A stretch of 64,000 nt of DNA from Oscheius tipulae (taxonomy: Eukaryota > Nematoda > Chromadorea > Rhabditida > Rhabditidae): positions 930,001 through 994,000 of the forward strand of contig JASJZH010000005.1 of NCBI GenBank assembly GCA_037178975.1. Reading direction: 5' to 3'. The position numbers and the translations under genes are program-made. The notes under the pieces were generated by a model. It did no database searches. It saw only the letters and a program-made list of their open reading frames with translations, and was not told the origin of the DNA. This document shows, in pieces, positions 44,740 to 55,999 of the stretch; within the stretch, counting starts at the first letter, position 1, and each line of letters starts with the position of its first letter.

Positions 44740-47054
44740 ATGTTGCAGCTCGCTGTGAGGATGCTCCTATCAGCTGGCCTTCTTCTGCTGCTACCGAGGC
44801 TGGCAACGGCCGAATGGAATCCGCACTGTACAACTGTCAATACGGTCCAGACGTCCTACTTGACCCATTACGTCTTCGTCTTCGATCGGACCATAGCAAG
44901 CGATCAGATGCAAAAGTACAAGTACGTTGTCAAGGGCATGACCTGTGAGCTGGACCACCATGAAAATATACGACTCGTGGCCGCTGTGAAGACGTATGAT
45001 AAGGTAGGTCAACTCTCTGTCTCTGGCACTCTGTCCTTCTGTCCACCTTTGTGCTGACTTTCTCACTTCCAGTACGTAATCTCTCCTACAATGTCCATCG
45101 AAGAATTCCACTCCGAAATCCAGAACATTACTGGTTCAAAAACAGGTCGCTTCGACTGCCCGACTGTAGACACTCTTCCCGACATCAAAGGCTCTCCCGA
45201 CCGGATAACTCGTATGATGATCTTTGTCAATGGAGACATAGGAAAGGAGGCCTGTAATTTCACCAAGCTTGAAGAACACTATCCCCCGGACTTGGTCAGC
45301 CTCCAGCAGATTCAGCTCGGACGATTTTATCATGACAATCACGTTCGGATTCATCAGCACTGGAGGCAAATCGATACCAGAAGTAAATGAAAAAGAGACA
45401 GAGACAGACATAAACCTAATGATCTATTCCAGAGACGGAAATCACATTTGGATTTGGTTTCGCGGATAAATTTAGCTACGGCGATCTGAGGATGCAAATT
45501 GCTCTGTGGGTCAAGAATATCAAGCCGAAACTCCTGTACATCTCGGGCAATGACGTTGAAGAAGATCTAGGAGAAGAGCCGACAAAAGATCCTGCGCTAC
45601 TGCTCGACGACGAAGAGGAAGAGTTAACGTACACGACAATTTTACCAATCAGTTTATTGGAGAGCACGGCTATCAACACAATAGGTACGGAGGAGAGTAC
45701 AAAGACGACTGAACTCATTGGAGAGATGACTTTTCCAACCCAAACTCTTGTTCCGATGGCAGTGAATCAGAGAGAGAGGATGAGTGATGAAACAGGTAAG
45801 CAGAGAGACAGAGAGTTTATAGAAACTGCCTCCACGGTGACCAGTACGGCATCTGATACACTCTCGCCTGACAGTACAGCCACCCGGACGACTACCAGTA
45901 CGAACACGGCTATTGTATCTCTACTATTCACGACAGAGAGTTCAACTGGCTCCAGTCCAGTTAGTCAAGGAAGTACGAGGGATATCTCTCCTGGATCGAC
46001 TACTGAAGATTCATTCGAGGACAACATGCTCCCTAGACGAAGAGACTCAATTACCGGTTTTGCTAAAACTGAAGAGAGTACAGAAGAGATTACTACCGTC
46101 TGGAAGGATCAGTCAACTGAATGGACAGAAGAGAGTACAGGAGAGACGACCACTGTTCCCAGTTCTGAGACTACTATAGCTGTCAAGATGGATCTCTCTA
46201 CTGACCCGGACTCGACTACCATCCATGAAAGTACAGCTACCGAGGAAGCAGTCGGATTCATGGTGATCCAACAACATGACCCTGTTCGGGCTGACAGGAC
46301 CAGCAGCTCGAAGCCGATTCTAAAGCACAAGAGAAGAAGAGTCGACATGGAGACGACTACCACCACCACGACTGGTCCCGTGGGTCTCTGGTTTCGGGAG
46401 AATTGGATCTGGTTCTTTGTCGCCCTCATCGTTCTCCTGATGTTCTGCCTCTGCATAGCCATCTGCATCGCGGTGATGAAGAAGGAACGTGGCGCGGAAC
46501 GGAAGAAGGAGAAGAAGTATCAAAAGCTGGGAGAAAAGCTGTTCGCAGCGGCGACAGAGACAAAGACGGCCAGGGAGATGGCGAGATCACACCATTCGTC
46601 CTCATCCAAGTCACTGGAAAGTTTCAATAGTCTCATGGCCAGAGAGGGAGAACTCGTACTGCTTGTCCCGAAGAAGCCTGTAAGTCTCTATATCTTTCTG
46701 TCTCTCTGAACCTCTCTCTCTCTCTGCCTTTTTGTCCCTCTGTTTCTCTAACTCTCCTCCTTCCAGAACACGGAATCCACACAAAATATCCCATCGGTCT
46801 CTGTCCCTCAGCCCGAGCTCCCTCCGAATCCATCAGCCGACATCATGCCTGTCCCTCATCCCGAGGAAGGAGCCGTCGATCCGTTCAGCCCCGCTCTCCC
46901 GTCTCCCTTCGAAGTCAGGACATCGGAAATAGTCCTGACGCCGGTCAAGACGACAAGCAGCTTCGCCCAGTCGAGGCGCCTGCAGAAGAAACCCTCGAGA
47001 ACTGAAAAAGTCCCACAGGCCTCTCCCACTGAAAAGGATATCTACAACATGTGA
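44740..47054 (+). CDS. type I membrane protein with mucin-like Ser/Thr stalk
   Basis: Exons 44740-45003, 45073-45382, 45433-46679 and 46767-47054 give 702 aa. A signal peptide (MLLSAGLLLLLPRLATA after the first seven residues) leads into a ~230-aa ectodomain with conserved-looking Cys (CELDHHENIRLV, FDCPTVDTLP, ACNFTKLEEH, GFGFADKFSYGDL). A long stretch rich in Thr/Ser/Glu follows (TESTTTE-type), likely O-glycosylated. A hydrophobic span (WFFVALIVLLMFCLCIAICI) near residue 510 is followed by a basic, then Pro/Ser-rich cytoplasmic tail ending KDIYNM. The family is not recognised. Lies between the two oxidase genes. Confidence 0.75.
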
Positions 47055-48746
47055 TTCAGGTGAAACGATTGAAGCGAGTATCCGGTCCCTTTTCTAGTTC
47101 GCAAAAGTTAAAAATCAGGTGATTTGTCAAGTCGTAGCAAATCGAGATTGCACTGGCTTTCAGTTTTCGCATCTTATTCGAGCTGCAAGGTTGAGCGTTT
47201 TTGAGTGAGAAATGCAACGTAACATTAATTTTGAAGTATCATATTAAAGTAAAACTGTTCCGCAGTAAAAACGAGAACAACCTCATTCCATGAAAGTAAC
47301 TTTGGGAATTATTTTGGGTGCAAAACTCTAGTCTAAGCAGTGCAAAAGATTACTGAACGCTCTAAACCAGCGGAGATTCGTTTCTGAAGAAACTGGGATG
47401 CGTTCAACTTCTATTCCGAGTAGTTGTCTAGAAACAAAGAACCAACATCCTACCAGAAGCTACAAGTTCGACTGAATATTCTTTTCTCTGGAACTAGCCT
47501 TAACTTGCCAAAAAGCGCGTGACTTGTAGAGACAAGGCTGACAAGTACTGCCGAGAAAGCTTCTTGACAAATGATAACTTTTCTTCTGGAGTAGCACCTT
47601 TGCGGGCTTATATTTCGGTGATTATCGATGATCCCCGTAATCAGCGAGTTTTTCTATACAATGACCATATCAGAACTCATGGTCGAAAAAAAGGTCCGGA
47701 CACTCGCTTTAAGTGGTATTCCTGTGTCAGGATGATGAATAATGATACTTCCTTTGCATGTTCCGCACCTGACTTCTCTTCTTTTGCTCTCACGTAAGCA
47801 CTGATAACAAACCTGCAAAGCAGAGCAAAAAGAGCGGAGCCTACAGCGAGCAGAGGGGGATTAGGTTCCTGGAGAGTGGGGAAAGATAAGGGGGGAGGGG
47901 ATCCGTTTTACTGATGTAAGCATTTCGTGGGCAGGTGCGTACGGGTGTAAGCAAAATTTGTCACTGTTCCTTTACTGTCATCCTACTTTGGTTACAAGCT
48001 AGGACCTTGTGACTCTCCCCACCCTATACTCTTTGATTCTACTTTCTTGATTCTTACTGTCGCTTTCACTGGCTGTCCCTGTACTTTCTACTCTCCTTCT
48101 TGTCCCAGTACACCCTTCTCACAATGTCTGTTGACCAATTGCAGTAGTCTCCCTTTCAGATCTGCCCAAGCTCCTGGCTATCAATATCCTATTGTCCCTG
48201 GGTACTTGACTCATACAATCACGGTCCTATCTCTGTACTCTCGTGTCATGTACAGGCTATAGACTATTGACTGTCCACCTATTCCAGTATGTCAATCAGT
48301 TCTTTTGACTTATGTGGTACACCCTTGCATAACTCCCACACGATATGTCCACTCACTGTCCGATCCTTCAATCTTTTGAGTATCACTTGCAGTTCTAGTA
48401 TGGTTCAGAAGTCTACACCTTTTCGAACAGAACACTTTGTCTGTCTTTCTGTCCACTTGATTTATCCTACCTAAACTATTATCGTTTCAAGCTGTGAACT
48501 CGGGGACAACCTGTACTGTTTCCAGCAGGGGATCTCTAGCGCAACTTGGTCACGATCGTCTCTTTTAGGATTTTGGTTTCACTCTCTCACTCTCTCTCCC
48601 ATGCTAGCCACACTGTCTTATCTCCCTCTCTCCTTACCACCTGATTTACGCGTCCTGGCCATTGTTCCTCTCCCAATATCAGTAACTGTTCTGAGTTCAA
48701 CCCTCCATCCTTATCCTATCCTTCTCCCCGCTACTAGACGGTTCAG
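47055..48746. other. intergenic region with one possible orphan exon
   Basis: An open frame at about 47519-47797 (+) contains TCRDKADKYCRESFLTNDN and GVAPLRAYISVIIDD with four Cys, but no start, leader or splice partner was found. The rest is CT-rich with nothing recognised. Confidence 0.35.
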
Positions 48747-51460
48747 ATGCTGACAACTCTTGAACCTACACAGTCTCTGAACAGATACATCAGGGATGGT
48801 GACAATCCGGAGCTGACAGAGGAGAGACTCAAGGCTTCGTTTGATACGGAGGAGCTGGCAGCCGTGTTCTATGGAGGGAAGCAGGTGAGGGACAGAAAGA
48901 CAGAGATACAGAGATCTAAAGAGACAGAAAGACAAAGATATAGAGTTATAGAGATATAAAGAGACAGACTCTTTCAGAGGTTAAACCGTCGGCGACACCT
49001 TCTCCACAATGTCGATATCCGTCCAGATCTTCAAGATACCAAGCCACAGGGTCACCTCTCTCGAGAGGAAAAGTACGAGAATCAAATGAGAAAGTCCGTC
49101 CAAATGATCCGTCACCTCCCAGCTTTCGCCAACCCACTGGATGCTTGGGAACTCATGCAAGTAGTCAGGTAGCGTTGATCTTCCCACCCATACCGTCTCG
49201 GTTTTCAGAGAAGTGACTGGAGCAGAGGGCTATGGAATGAGTATCCACCACATGATGTTTATCCCGACTCTTCAGAACATGTTGGACGAGGAGCAGATCA
49301 GCTGGTGGCTTCAGAAGGCTGTGGATGGACAGATTATTGGAACGTACTGTCAGACAGAGATGGGACATGGTTAGTCAGGTACTGTCTCTGTCACTATTTC
49401 CAGGTACCAACCTGTCCAAGCTGGAAACCATAGCCAGCTATGACCCTTCCGCCGAAGAATTCGTCCTCCATTCCCCCACGATCACCTCCTTAAAATGGTG
49501 GCCAGGTGGCCTGGGGCAGACTGTCAACCATGTGGCTCTGGTAGCCAATTTGGTCACAGAGGGAAAGAACTTTGGGCCCCACTTCTTCATGGTACAGATC
49601 AGAGAAATGGAGACTCACAAACCACTGCCAGGTACTGTCTCTCCCGTATCGTCTTATTGGCTTTTAGGTATTCGAGTAGGTGACATAGGCGCCAAAATGG
49701 GAATCAAGGGAGTGGACAACGGATTCCTGGGTTTTGACCATTACCGTATCCCAAGGAGGAACATGTTGATGAAGTACTCTCAGGTAGTTGTATCTGGCTG
49801 AAAATGTCTGAAACTAGAGTATAGGTAGAAAAGGACGGTACCTATAGACCCCCTCTCCATGCTAAGATCGCCTACTCGACCATGACTATCATTAGAACTG
49901 AACTGGTTCTGTTGCAAGTTCTGTACATGCAGTACGCAACTACCATAGCTACTAGATACTCTTGTATCAGGAGGCAGGGAGAGATCATGAAGGGGTGAGT
50001 TGTCTCTCTGTTTCTTCGTCTCTTTGGCTTTCTGCCTCTCTATCTCCCTCTCCGTATTTCTGTCTCTATCTATTTCCCTTTCTCTGTCTCTTATAACTTC
50101 TGTTTTCAGAGAAGGAGAGGTCAAGCTCATTGAGTACCAGACCCAGCAGAACCGTCTCATCCCCTGTATAGCCAAGACCTATGCCTTCCTTTTTGCCGCT
50201 ACTGAAGTTCAGAAGATGACCAGTGACATCATGGAAGACATGAAGAACCACAAGGTACAGAGAGAGAGAGAGAGAGGGCACTTTGACTTCTCAAGCTCCA
50301 CCTTTAGGTCAATAACGGAATCCTCGCCGACCTTCACGCCATTTCCTGCTGCCTCAAAGCCTATACCACCTTCGAGGGTACCAAAATCCAGGAACAGTGC
50401 CGATTTGCCTGCGGTGGACATGGATTTTCTGAGGCTTCTTTCTTACCCACACTGTACAATTGCGCCGTGGCCGGATGTACCATGGAAGGAGATAACCTGG
50501 TCATGTTACTTCAGACGGCCCGGTATCTGATGAAGGCAGCCATGATGGCCAAGACTGGACAGGGAATCGGCCCCTCGGTCGAGTTCCTGTTGGCGGAGAG
50601 ACAGGAACAGTCGCTGGTGGGACATGTTCCTAGTGGAGGTGAGTTAAGGGGACTGGTATGGGTGAAGAGGCAGAGCGGAGTAGTCTAGAGTAAAAAACAG
50701 TTACAATAGTGAATAGTACAAGAGACGAGAGTCAGTGATCCACTGAGGTAGTCAACGGGATGAGAGAACGAGTCAAGATTCTGTGGCCAACTGGCACTCA
50801 TGTGACTATGAGTCAAGTGTCAAAAGTCAGTAGTCACCTCTCCCCTCTTCAGGCTACGCTCACTACCTCCAAGACTTCGAACACCTGGCCAGAAAGCAGA
50901 TCTTCCGTGCCTTTGACAGAATGCTCGCCCTATCCGAGTCCGGTCTCCCTACAGCCGTCGCCTGGACCGAGAACCAAATTGAACTTACCAGAGTAGGTTG
51001 ATCCTCTCACCTTGATCCATACTCTCTTCAGGCTTCTCGCTCCTTCATCCGTCTTTTCATCGCCCGCTCTTTCGTCAAATCTGTCAGCGAGGTGACAGAC
51101 GGGCCTACCCGGTCAATACTGACAAATCTTCTGGCTGTCAGTATGAGCCAGGACCTCATCTCCCAAACCAAATACCTCCTGGAGGATGGGTACATGTCCC
51201 CGAAGCAGGTCAGCGCCCTCAAAGAGGACCAGTACTGTCTGCTGAAGAAGCTCCGTCCACAGGCTGTCAGCCTAGTAGACAGTTTTGACTGTACAGACAG
51301 GGAACTCCGCTCTGTTTTGGGCAGACGAGACGGTCATGTCTATGAGAACCTCCTGGACTGGGCTCTCCAATCCAAAATGAACCAGAACAAGAATGGAGTC
51401 AATCCGTCCTTTGAGAAGTACATCAAGCCGATGGTCATGGGGTATCAGAGCAAATTGTGA
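48747..51460 (+). CDS. peroxisomal acyl-CoA oxidase B
   Basis: Ten exons (48747-48884, 48978-49168, 49209-49369, 49404-49631, 49668-49783, 49825-49994, 50110-50254, 50308-50638, 50853-50992, 51032-51460) give 682 aa. Motifs: GTYCQTEMGHGTNLSKLETI, EFVLHSPTITSLKWWPGGLG, FACGGHGFSEASF and CTMEGDNLVMLLQTARYLMK with the catalytic Glu. It ends GYQSKL, so PTS1 is present. It differs from oxidase A at many positions and has different intron sites in the middle, consistent with an old duplication. The substrates of the two could differ in chain length, as in ascaroside biosynthesis. Confidence 0.95.
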
Positions 51461-51539
51461 TACGGGTACTGAATGAAGATTGATATAAGAAACAGGGAGA
51501 CAAATTGACAGGCTGATAGAGAAAGACAGAGTGACAGTC

Positions 51540-52060
51540 TGAGGATCACGGTTTATGGCTAATTGTCCTGACAAAGATTCTGCTAGAGAGATAGATTGAG
51601 ATCACCACGAAGAGGAGATAGACGGGAGAGGGTCAAGAGAATACGCTTTAGAACAGTCGTCCAGTTGGTAGACCTCTCTGGGCGGAGAGGAGATGGTCAC
51701 AGTCTCATTGACAGTTACTACAGGTAGTAATGAGGCAGATGAGGAGTAGGAGGGAGCTGGAAAGGTGACGGGAGCTTCTGAAAGAGAGACAGTTTGACGG
51801 ACGAATCTTGCCCACAGAGATAGAATGACAGTCAACTTACCTCTCTGGACTTGCTCAAAAGGCGACACGATGACCAGAATCAATGGGAACGGGAAGAACA
51901 TTCAAGGGAGATGAGAGGACGAGTGTTCTGATGGAAACCTCCACTGACAGGTGCCCTTTTTGTGCAGCTCCTAGCCCACATTATGCAAAACCCCTGGTAC
52001 CACGCACAAGGGGCCAAAAGAGCAGGAACAGGGTCGATTAGCACTTCCAAAACGCCGTGT
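51540..52060. repeat. inverted duplication, left copy
   Basis: About 520 bp that reappears inverted at 54350-54870. It is nearly identical from the small gene's 5' flank through its last exon, and more divergent near the outer edge (51540-51600). The two copies flank the FAAH gene. Confidence 0.88.
51602..51901 (-). CDS. small protein with N-terminal leader, copy A
   Basis: Exons 51841-51901 and 51602-51777 with a 63-nt intron give 78 aa. The leader is MFFPFPLILVIVSPF. The mature part is rich in Ser/Pro/Val: EAPVTFPAPSYSSSASLLPV, then VNETVTISSPPREVYQLDDC and a tail ending PSISSSW. It has one NxT glycosylation site. The intron is a multiple of three with no stop, so an unspliced product of 99 aa is also possible. 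The copy at 54510-54809 is almost identical. Confidence 0.55.
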   Translation of the reverse strand: MFFPFPLILVIVSPFEQVQRGKLTVILSLWARFVRQTVSLSEAPVTFPAPSYSSSASLLPVVTVNETVTISSPPREVYQLDDCSKAYSLDPLPSISSSW

Positions 52061-52152
52061 GACAAACAAGTTAAGCCTACCTGGATTGTGAGGGCAAGCA
52101 CCGGCAAAAACTGCAATGATAGAGTGTGTTCCCAAAAGAAGAAAAAAAATGT

Positions 52153-54144
52153 TTATTGTCCTGGAGGAACCCAGCCTCCAAAAGCACTAGAAATTTCTTG
52201 AGCAATATCGATGAGTATCTTCTCGGATCCCTGGTTTGCGATGATCTGAACTCCGTCGGGGAGGCCGTCAGTCAAGCCCATGGGACATTGGACCGCTGAG
52301 AGAAGGAGGGTATTGACCATGCCTGCATGGATGGCTGTGGTGGACTTGATCACTGTCTCCCAGTGGTAGGGGACTTGAGTGGGCCAACTGGAAATAGTCT
52401 GTCTCTCAGTCTCTCAGTCTGTCTGACTCTCTGTCTCTCTATCTCTCACCTTGGATAGAACAGTACACCATCGTCTCCCAATAGATCCTGTATCCTCTTC
52501 TTAAACATTTCCCTCTTCTCTGCCAGCTCCTCATACTGTTCATGAGTCAGGTTATTGACTATTGGGTTCATAGCCAAAGTTATAAGGGGGATTGTGTACT
52601 CTGACTGTCCGACCAGAGCCTTCAGTAGCTCTTTGTTGCAATTTACTTCCGGGCCAGGAGTCTAAAATCATTTATCTTGTCCCGAGGCACCAATATACCG
52701 TGATATCTTCCATCAGCTGAGAAAGTTTGGGTGACTGCTCATCAAAAGTCGCAGCTCCTTGCATAGCCAGGAGGTCAACAGTCTCTGGTAGGGCTATACA
52801 TTGGGCAGTGACTCCGAATTTGTGTTCAAAGTGGTGGACAGCCTGAAAGTTCATGAGTTTTGTCAATCAATGGACCCAACCTTCATCATGGCCTCTTTGG
52901 GAATAGGTCTCAGAGGCTCGATCTGTTGGCAATGGGTGAGACCTTCAACATAGAAGATTCTGAGATTCTTGATAGGGATCTTCTCTTCTTGGTCTATGTC
53001 TCCGTTGGACAGAACCTGAAAGGTATGAAAAGTGGAGGGTACAAGTGATCGTGACTGGTGTGATGGACTGAAACCCTACCCTGGTCAATAGAGGTAGATC
53101 CTCAGCGAACCTGGTCAAAGGACCGCCTCTGCACATCTGATAGCTGTAGCAGGTCTCCTCAAACAGCGGAATATGACCATTCAGGGGTACCATCACTGAG
53201 ACTTTTCATAACTGCTAATTCCCAAAACCTACAAGGTGAAGGCAGCAGTCCAAAGACTCCATTACAAAAACTGGGGATCCTGATGCTTCCAGAGATATCA
53301 CTTCCGATACCCATCAATGAGGCTCCAGCTCCGTGAAGAGCTCCCTCTCCACCGCTAGAGCCACCAGTGATTCTTCGAGAGTCATAGGGGTTGTTGGAGC
53401 GCCCGTAGGCTAAAGTATTGGTCTCGACCCACATGGCAGCTTCGGGGACAGTGGTCACGGCTAAAAGAATGGCTCCGGCGTCAAACATTCTGGAACCGGA
53501 GGATGAGTGACAGAGAACAAGCCAGAGAGATAGAGAGACAGAGAAACAGTGAGACACGGAAACAGAAAGACAGAGAGTTAGAAAGATGGAGCCTACCTCT
53601 GAACAGCCACAGCATTCTCTGTCATCTTCTCATTCTTCCTCTGCCTGGACAAAACTCCCACTGTACATGGTTTACCCTTGATCTTGAAAGAGTCCTTGAT
53701 CGTGAAGGGAAGTCCGAATAGGGGCTTGTTGTCAAACAGCTACAAAACAGAACCTTTTCATCCATACCGACTCGTACCTTATCCAGCCACTCATCACCCA
53801 TCTCCGCTATTTGCTTGTCAGCCTCCTTGGCCTGTTCTCTAGCCTCCTCAAAGTTCTTCAGCGCCACAGCATTGAGGATCGGATTGACATCCTCGATCCG
53901 TTTGATATAGGACTCGATAACCTCAGTCGAGGTGACCTGTACACCATGATTGTCTCTTCAAAAATACACAAACCTCTCTATTTCTGATCAACTTCTTCAG
54001 CTCCGTGGCTGATTTCAAAAGGAGCGGGTCCTTCGGACACGAGACAAATTTCTTGGTGAGGAATAGGTTGATGAACCAGAAGAAGACGGAGCATAATCGG
54101 AAATACAGCTGTAGTAAGGTGTCCTTCCAGCAGGAACAGGCCAT
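52153..54144 (-). CDS. fatty-acid amide hydrolase 2-like amidase
   Basis: Nine exons (53974-54144, 53778-53936, 53597-53739, 53233-53489, 53080-53195, 52881-53015, 52699-52842, 52450-52661, 52153-52387) give 523 aa, close to human FAAH2. An N-terminal membrane anchor (LYFRLCSVFFWFINLFL) precedes the amidase-signature domain: FTIKDSFKIKG (catalytic Lys), ITGGSSGGEGAL (Ser) and GIGSDISGSIRIP (nucleophile Ser). FAAHs cleave N-acylethanolamines and other fatty amides. One intron is about 37 nt (acceptor at 53196). AATAAA overlaps the stop codon. The gene sits between two arms of an inverted duplication. Confidence 0.92.
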
Positions 54145-54349
54145 AGTTGCGTCACAGACTTGGCCACAAAATACTGCTGGACGATTGGCGCTATCTCTCT
54201 CGCTCAAGCGTTATCGAATGGCGAAAGAGTGTACACAGGAAACAAACAACAATTGGAAGGGCTACAGTGGAGTCTGTTGGTCTGTCTCTCAGCCTCTTTG
54301 ACTCTCAAAATTTTTTGATTCACAGCTTCATGATCGGGTCTTCCGTTGT

Positions 54350-54870
54350 TAAACGGCGTTTTGGAAGTGCTAATCGACCCTGTTCCTGCTTTTATGGCCC
54401 CTTGTGCGTGGTACCAGGGGTTTTGCATAATGTGGGCTAGGAGCTGCACAAAAAGGGCACCTGACAGTGGAGGTTTCCATCAGAACACTCGTCCTCTCAT
54501 CTCCCTTGAATGTTCTTCCCGTTCCCATTGATTCTGGTCATCGTGTCGCCTTTTGAGCAAGTCCAAAGAGGTAAGTTGACTGTCATTCTGTCTCTGTGGA
54601 CAAGACTCGTCAGTCAAACTGTCTCTCTTTCAGAAGCTCCCGTCACCTTTCCAGCTCCCTCCTACTCTTCATCTGTCTCATTACTACCTGTAGTGACTGT
54701 CAATGAGACTGTGACCATCTCCTCTCCGCCTAGAGAGGTCTGTTACCTGGACGACTGTTCTAAAGCGTATTCTCTTGACCCTCTCCCGTCTATCTCCTCT
54801 TCGTGGTGATCTCAGCATTGTTTTTTAGCCCTATGTTTGTCAGGACGTATTGCCATAAACAGTGATCTTC
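54350..54870. repeat. inverted duplication, right copy
   Basis: Reverse complement of 51540-52060. The boundary toward FAAH is sharp at AAAACGCCGT. The outer end fades near GTTTATGG / CCATAAAC. Confidence 0.88.
54510..54809 (+). CDS. small protein with N-terminal leader, copy B
   Basis: Exons 54510-54570 and 54634-54809, 78 aa, same structure as copy A. Differences include REVCYLDDC here against REVYQLDDC in copy A, so this copy has one more Cys. Both copies keep open frames and splice sites, which suggests either recent duplication, gene conversion or selection. Confidence 0.55.
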   Translation: MFFPFPLILVIVSPFEQVQRGKLTVILSLWTRLVSQTVSLSEAPVTFPAPSYSSSVSLLPVVTVNETVTISSPPREVCYLDDCSKAYSLDPLPSISSSW

Positions 54871-55084
54871 AGTACTCTCTGTCGAGCAACCAAGCAACTG
54901 TTGAAAATAGTTGATTGGGTAATTTTTTGATTTGCACACAAAAAAGTTCAAATAAACTTTTCTGAATTTATTGTCTGAAATGAAAGTCTAAAAAACTTTT
55001 TCCAAAAGATAATTACTAGCGACTACCGTCTTCCAGCAAGGTTAGTCTTGGCCCCTCTACCCAGAAAATCCACCAATCTCAGGA

Positions 55085-55363
55085 ATGGACCTCAAGCTCC
55101 AGGACGATATCGCCTTCCACATCGCTGACCTCTCGGAGTTCGTCGTCAGGTTCAAGAACAAGAATCTTGGGCCGACGGAGGAAATTCGGACAGCTCTGGA
55201 CAGCCTGAACGAAATGGTCAAGTGCACGCTGAAGCTGGTCCAGAAGACAAATCTGGAGAAGGATCTCGAGCGAAGAGTCGCGTGGCTGCTGGGAGAAATC
55301 ACCGAACTACGAGCCCGCAACATCGAGCCACCACCGCTGCTGAACTTCTACCATAGCGAATAG
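55085..55363 (+). CDS. small coiled-coil protein
   Basis: Single exon of 92 aa starting MDLKLQDDIAFHIADLSEFV. It is almost all helix with heptad spacing (LDSLNEMVKCTLKLVQKTNL, AWLLGEITELRARNI), suggesting a coiled-coil. No signal peptide. A decayed piece of the same gene lies at 56090-56225. The family is not recognised. Confidence 0.65.
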   Translation: MDLKLQDDIAFHIADLSEFVVRFKNKNLGPTEEIRTALDSLNEMVKCTLKLVQKTNLEKDLERRVAWLLGEITELRARNIEPPPLLNFYHSE

Positions 55364-55509
55364 ATGACGATCTCAAAGGATAGAATGAAACAAAAGTATC
55401 TAAGAAGGTTCGTTTTCAGGGGATGAATGGAGGGAGACAGGGAGACAGATGAGACGGAGAGAAAGCGAGAGAGCGAGACAGAGGGACAAAGGAACAGAGA
55501 GACAGTTTA

Positions 55510-55942
55510 TTAACTCCTATCATTCAAAACATAGTATCTATACAAGTACCGACAGCTATAGACTGCACGAAATAACGCAAAAGCAGCCAGAGAAATTAGA
55601 AAGACGACTGCAAAAATAATAGCTCCAAAAGATTTTTCGTTCGTCGCCTTCTTGTTTCTGACTCTTTTCAGAGGTGAGCCATCCATTAAAAACTTGGGAG
55701 GATAATGCGAAGTTGATGGTACAGGTTCATTTATACTGCTTGAATCTAAAAAATAGTTTTCCTATCCAAAAAATGAGGAAAACCCACCATTTTCTATATT
55801 TAAAACAGTCGTTGACCCTCCATTAACCTCTAGTGGATTCCTGGACTCCGAAATTGTATAGTTCTGAGCATGAAAACACTGTTGGAGTTAAGAAATAGTA
55901 ACATACTATGAAAAACAGGGAAGAAATGAAGATAGGCTGCAT
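55510..55942 (-). CDS. small candidate type I membrane protein
   Basis: Three exons (55907-55942, 55788-55863, 55510-55745) in consistent phase encode 115 aa. Leader MQPIFISSLFFI, a short ectodomain with NGGST, SSINEPVPSTS and HYPPKF, then a membrane span AIIFAVVFLISLAAFALF and a tail RAVYSCRYLYRYYVLNDRS. AATAAA overlaps the stop codon. Introns are 43 and 42 nt. The coherent phase, leader, membrane span and poly(A) signal support a real gene. No family recognised. Confidence 0.65.
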
Positions 55943-55999
55943 TTTGAATGAGAAATGGGGGGTATGTGGCTTTTTAAACCGACCCCGCGATCGATGTAA

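Noticed and set aside
40820-51460. Operon linking the two acyl-CoA oxidases
   Set aside because: They are on opposite strands with an unrelated membrane-protein gene between.
51905-52116. Open frame on the minus strand (and its twin at 54346-54531, plus) conserved between the inverted arms
   Set aside because: It overlaps the 5' flank and start of the small gene and its conservation is explained by the recent duplication; no leader, domain or splice support.
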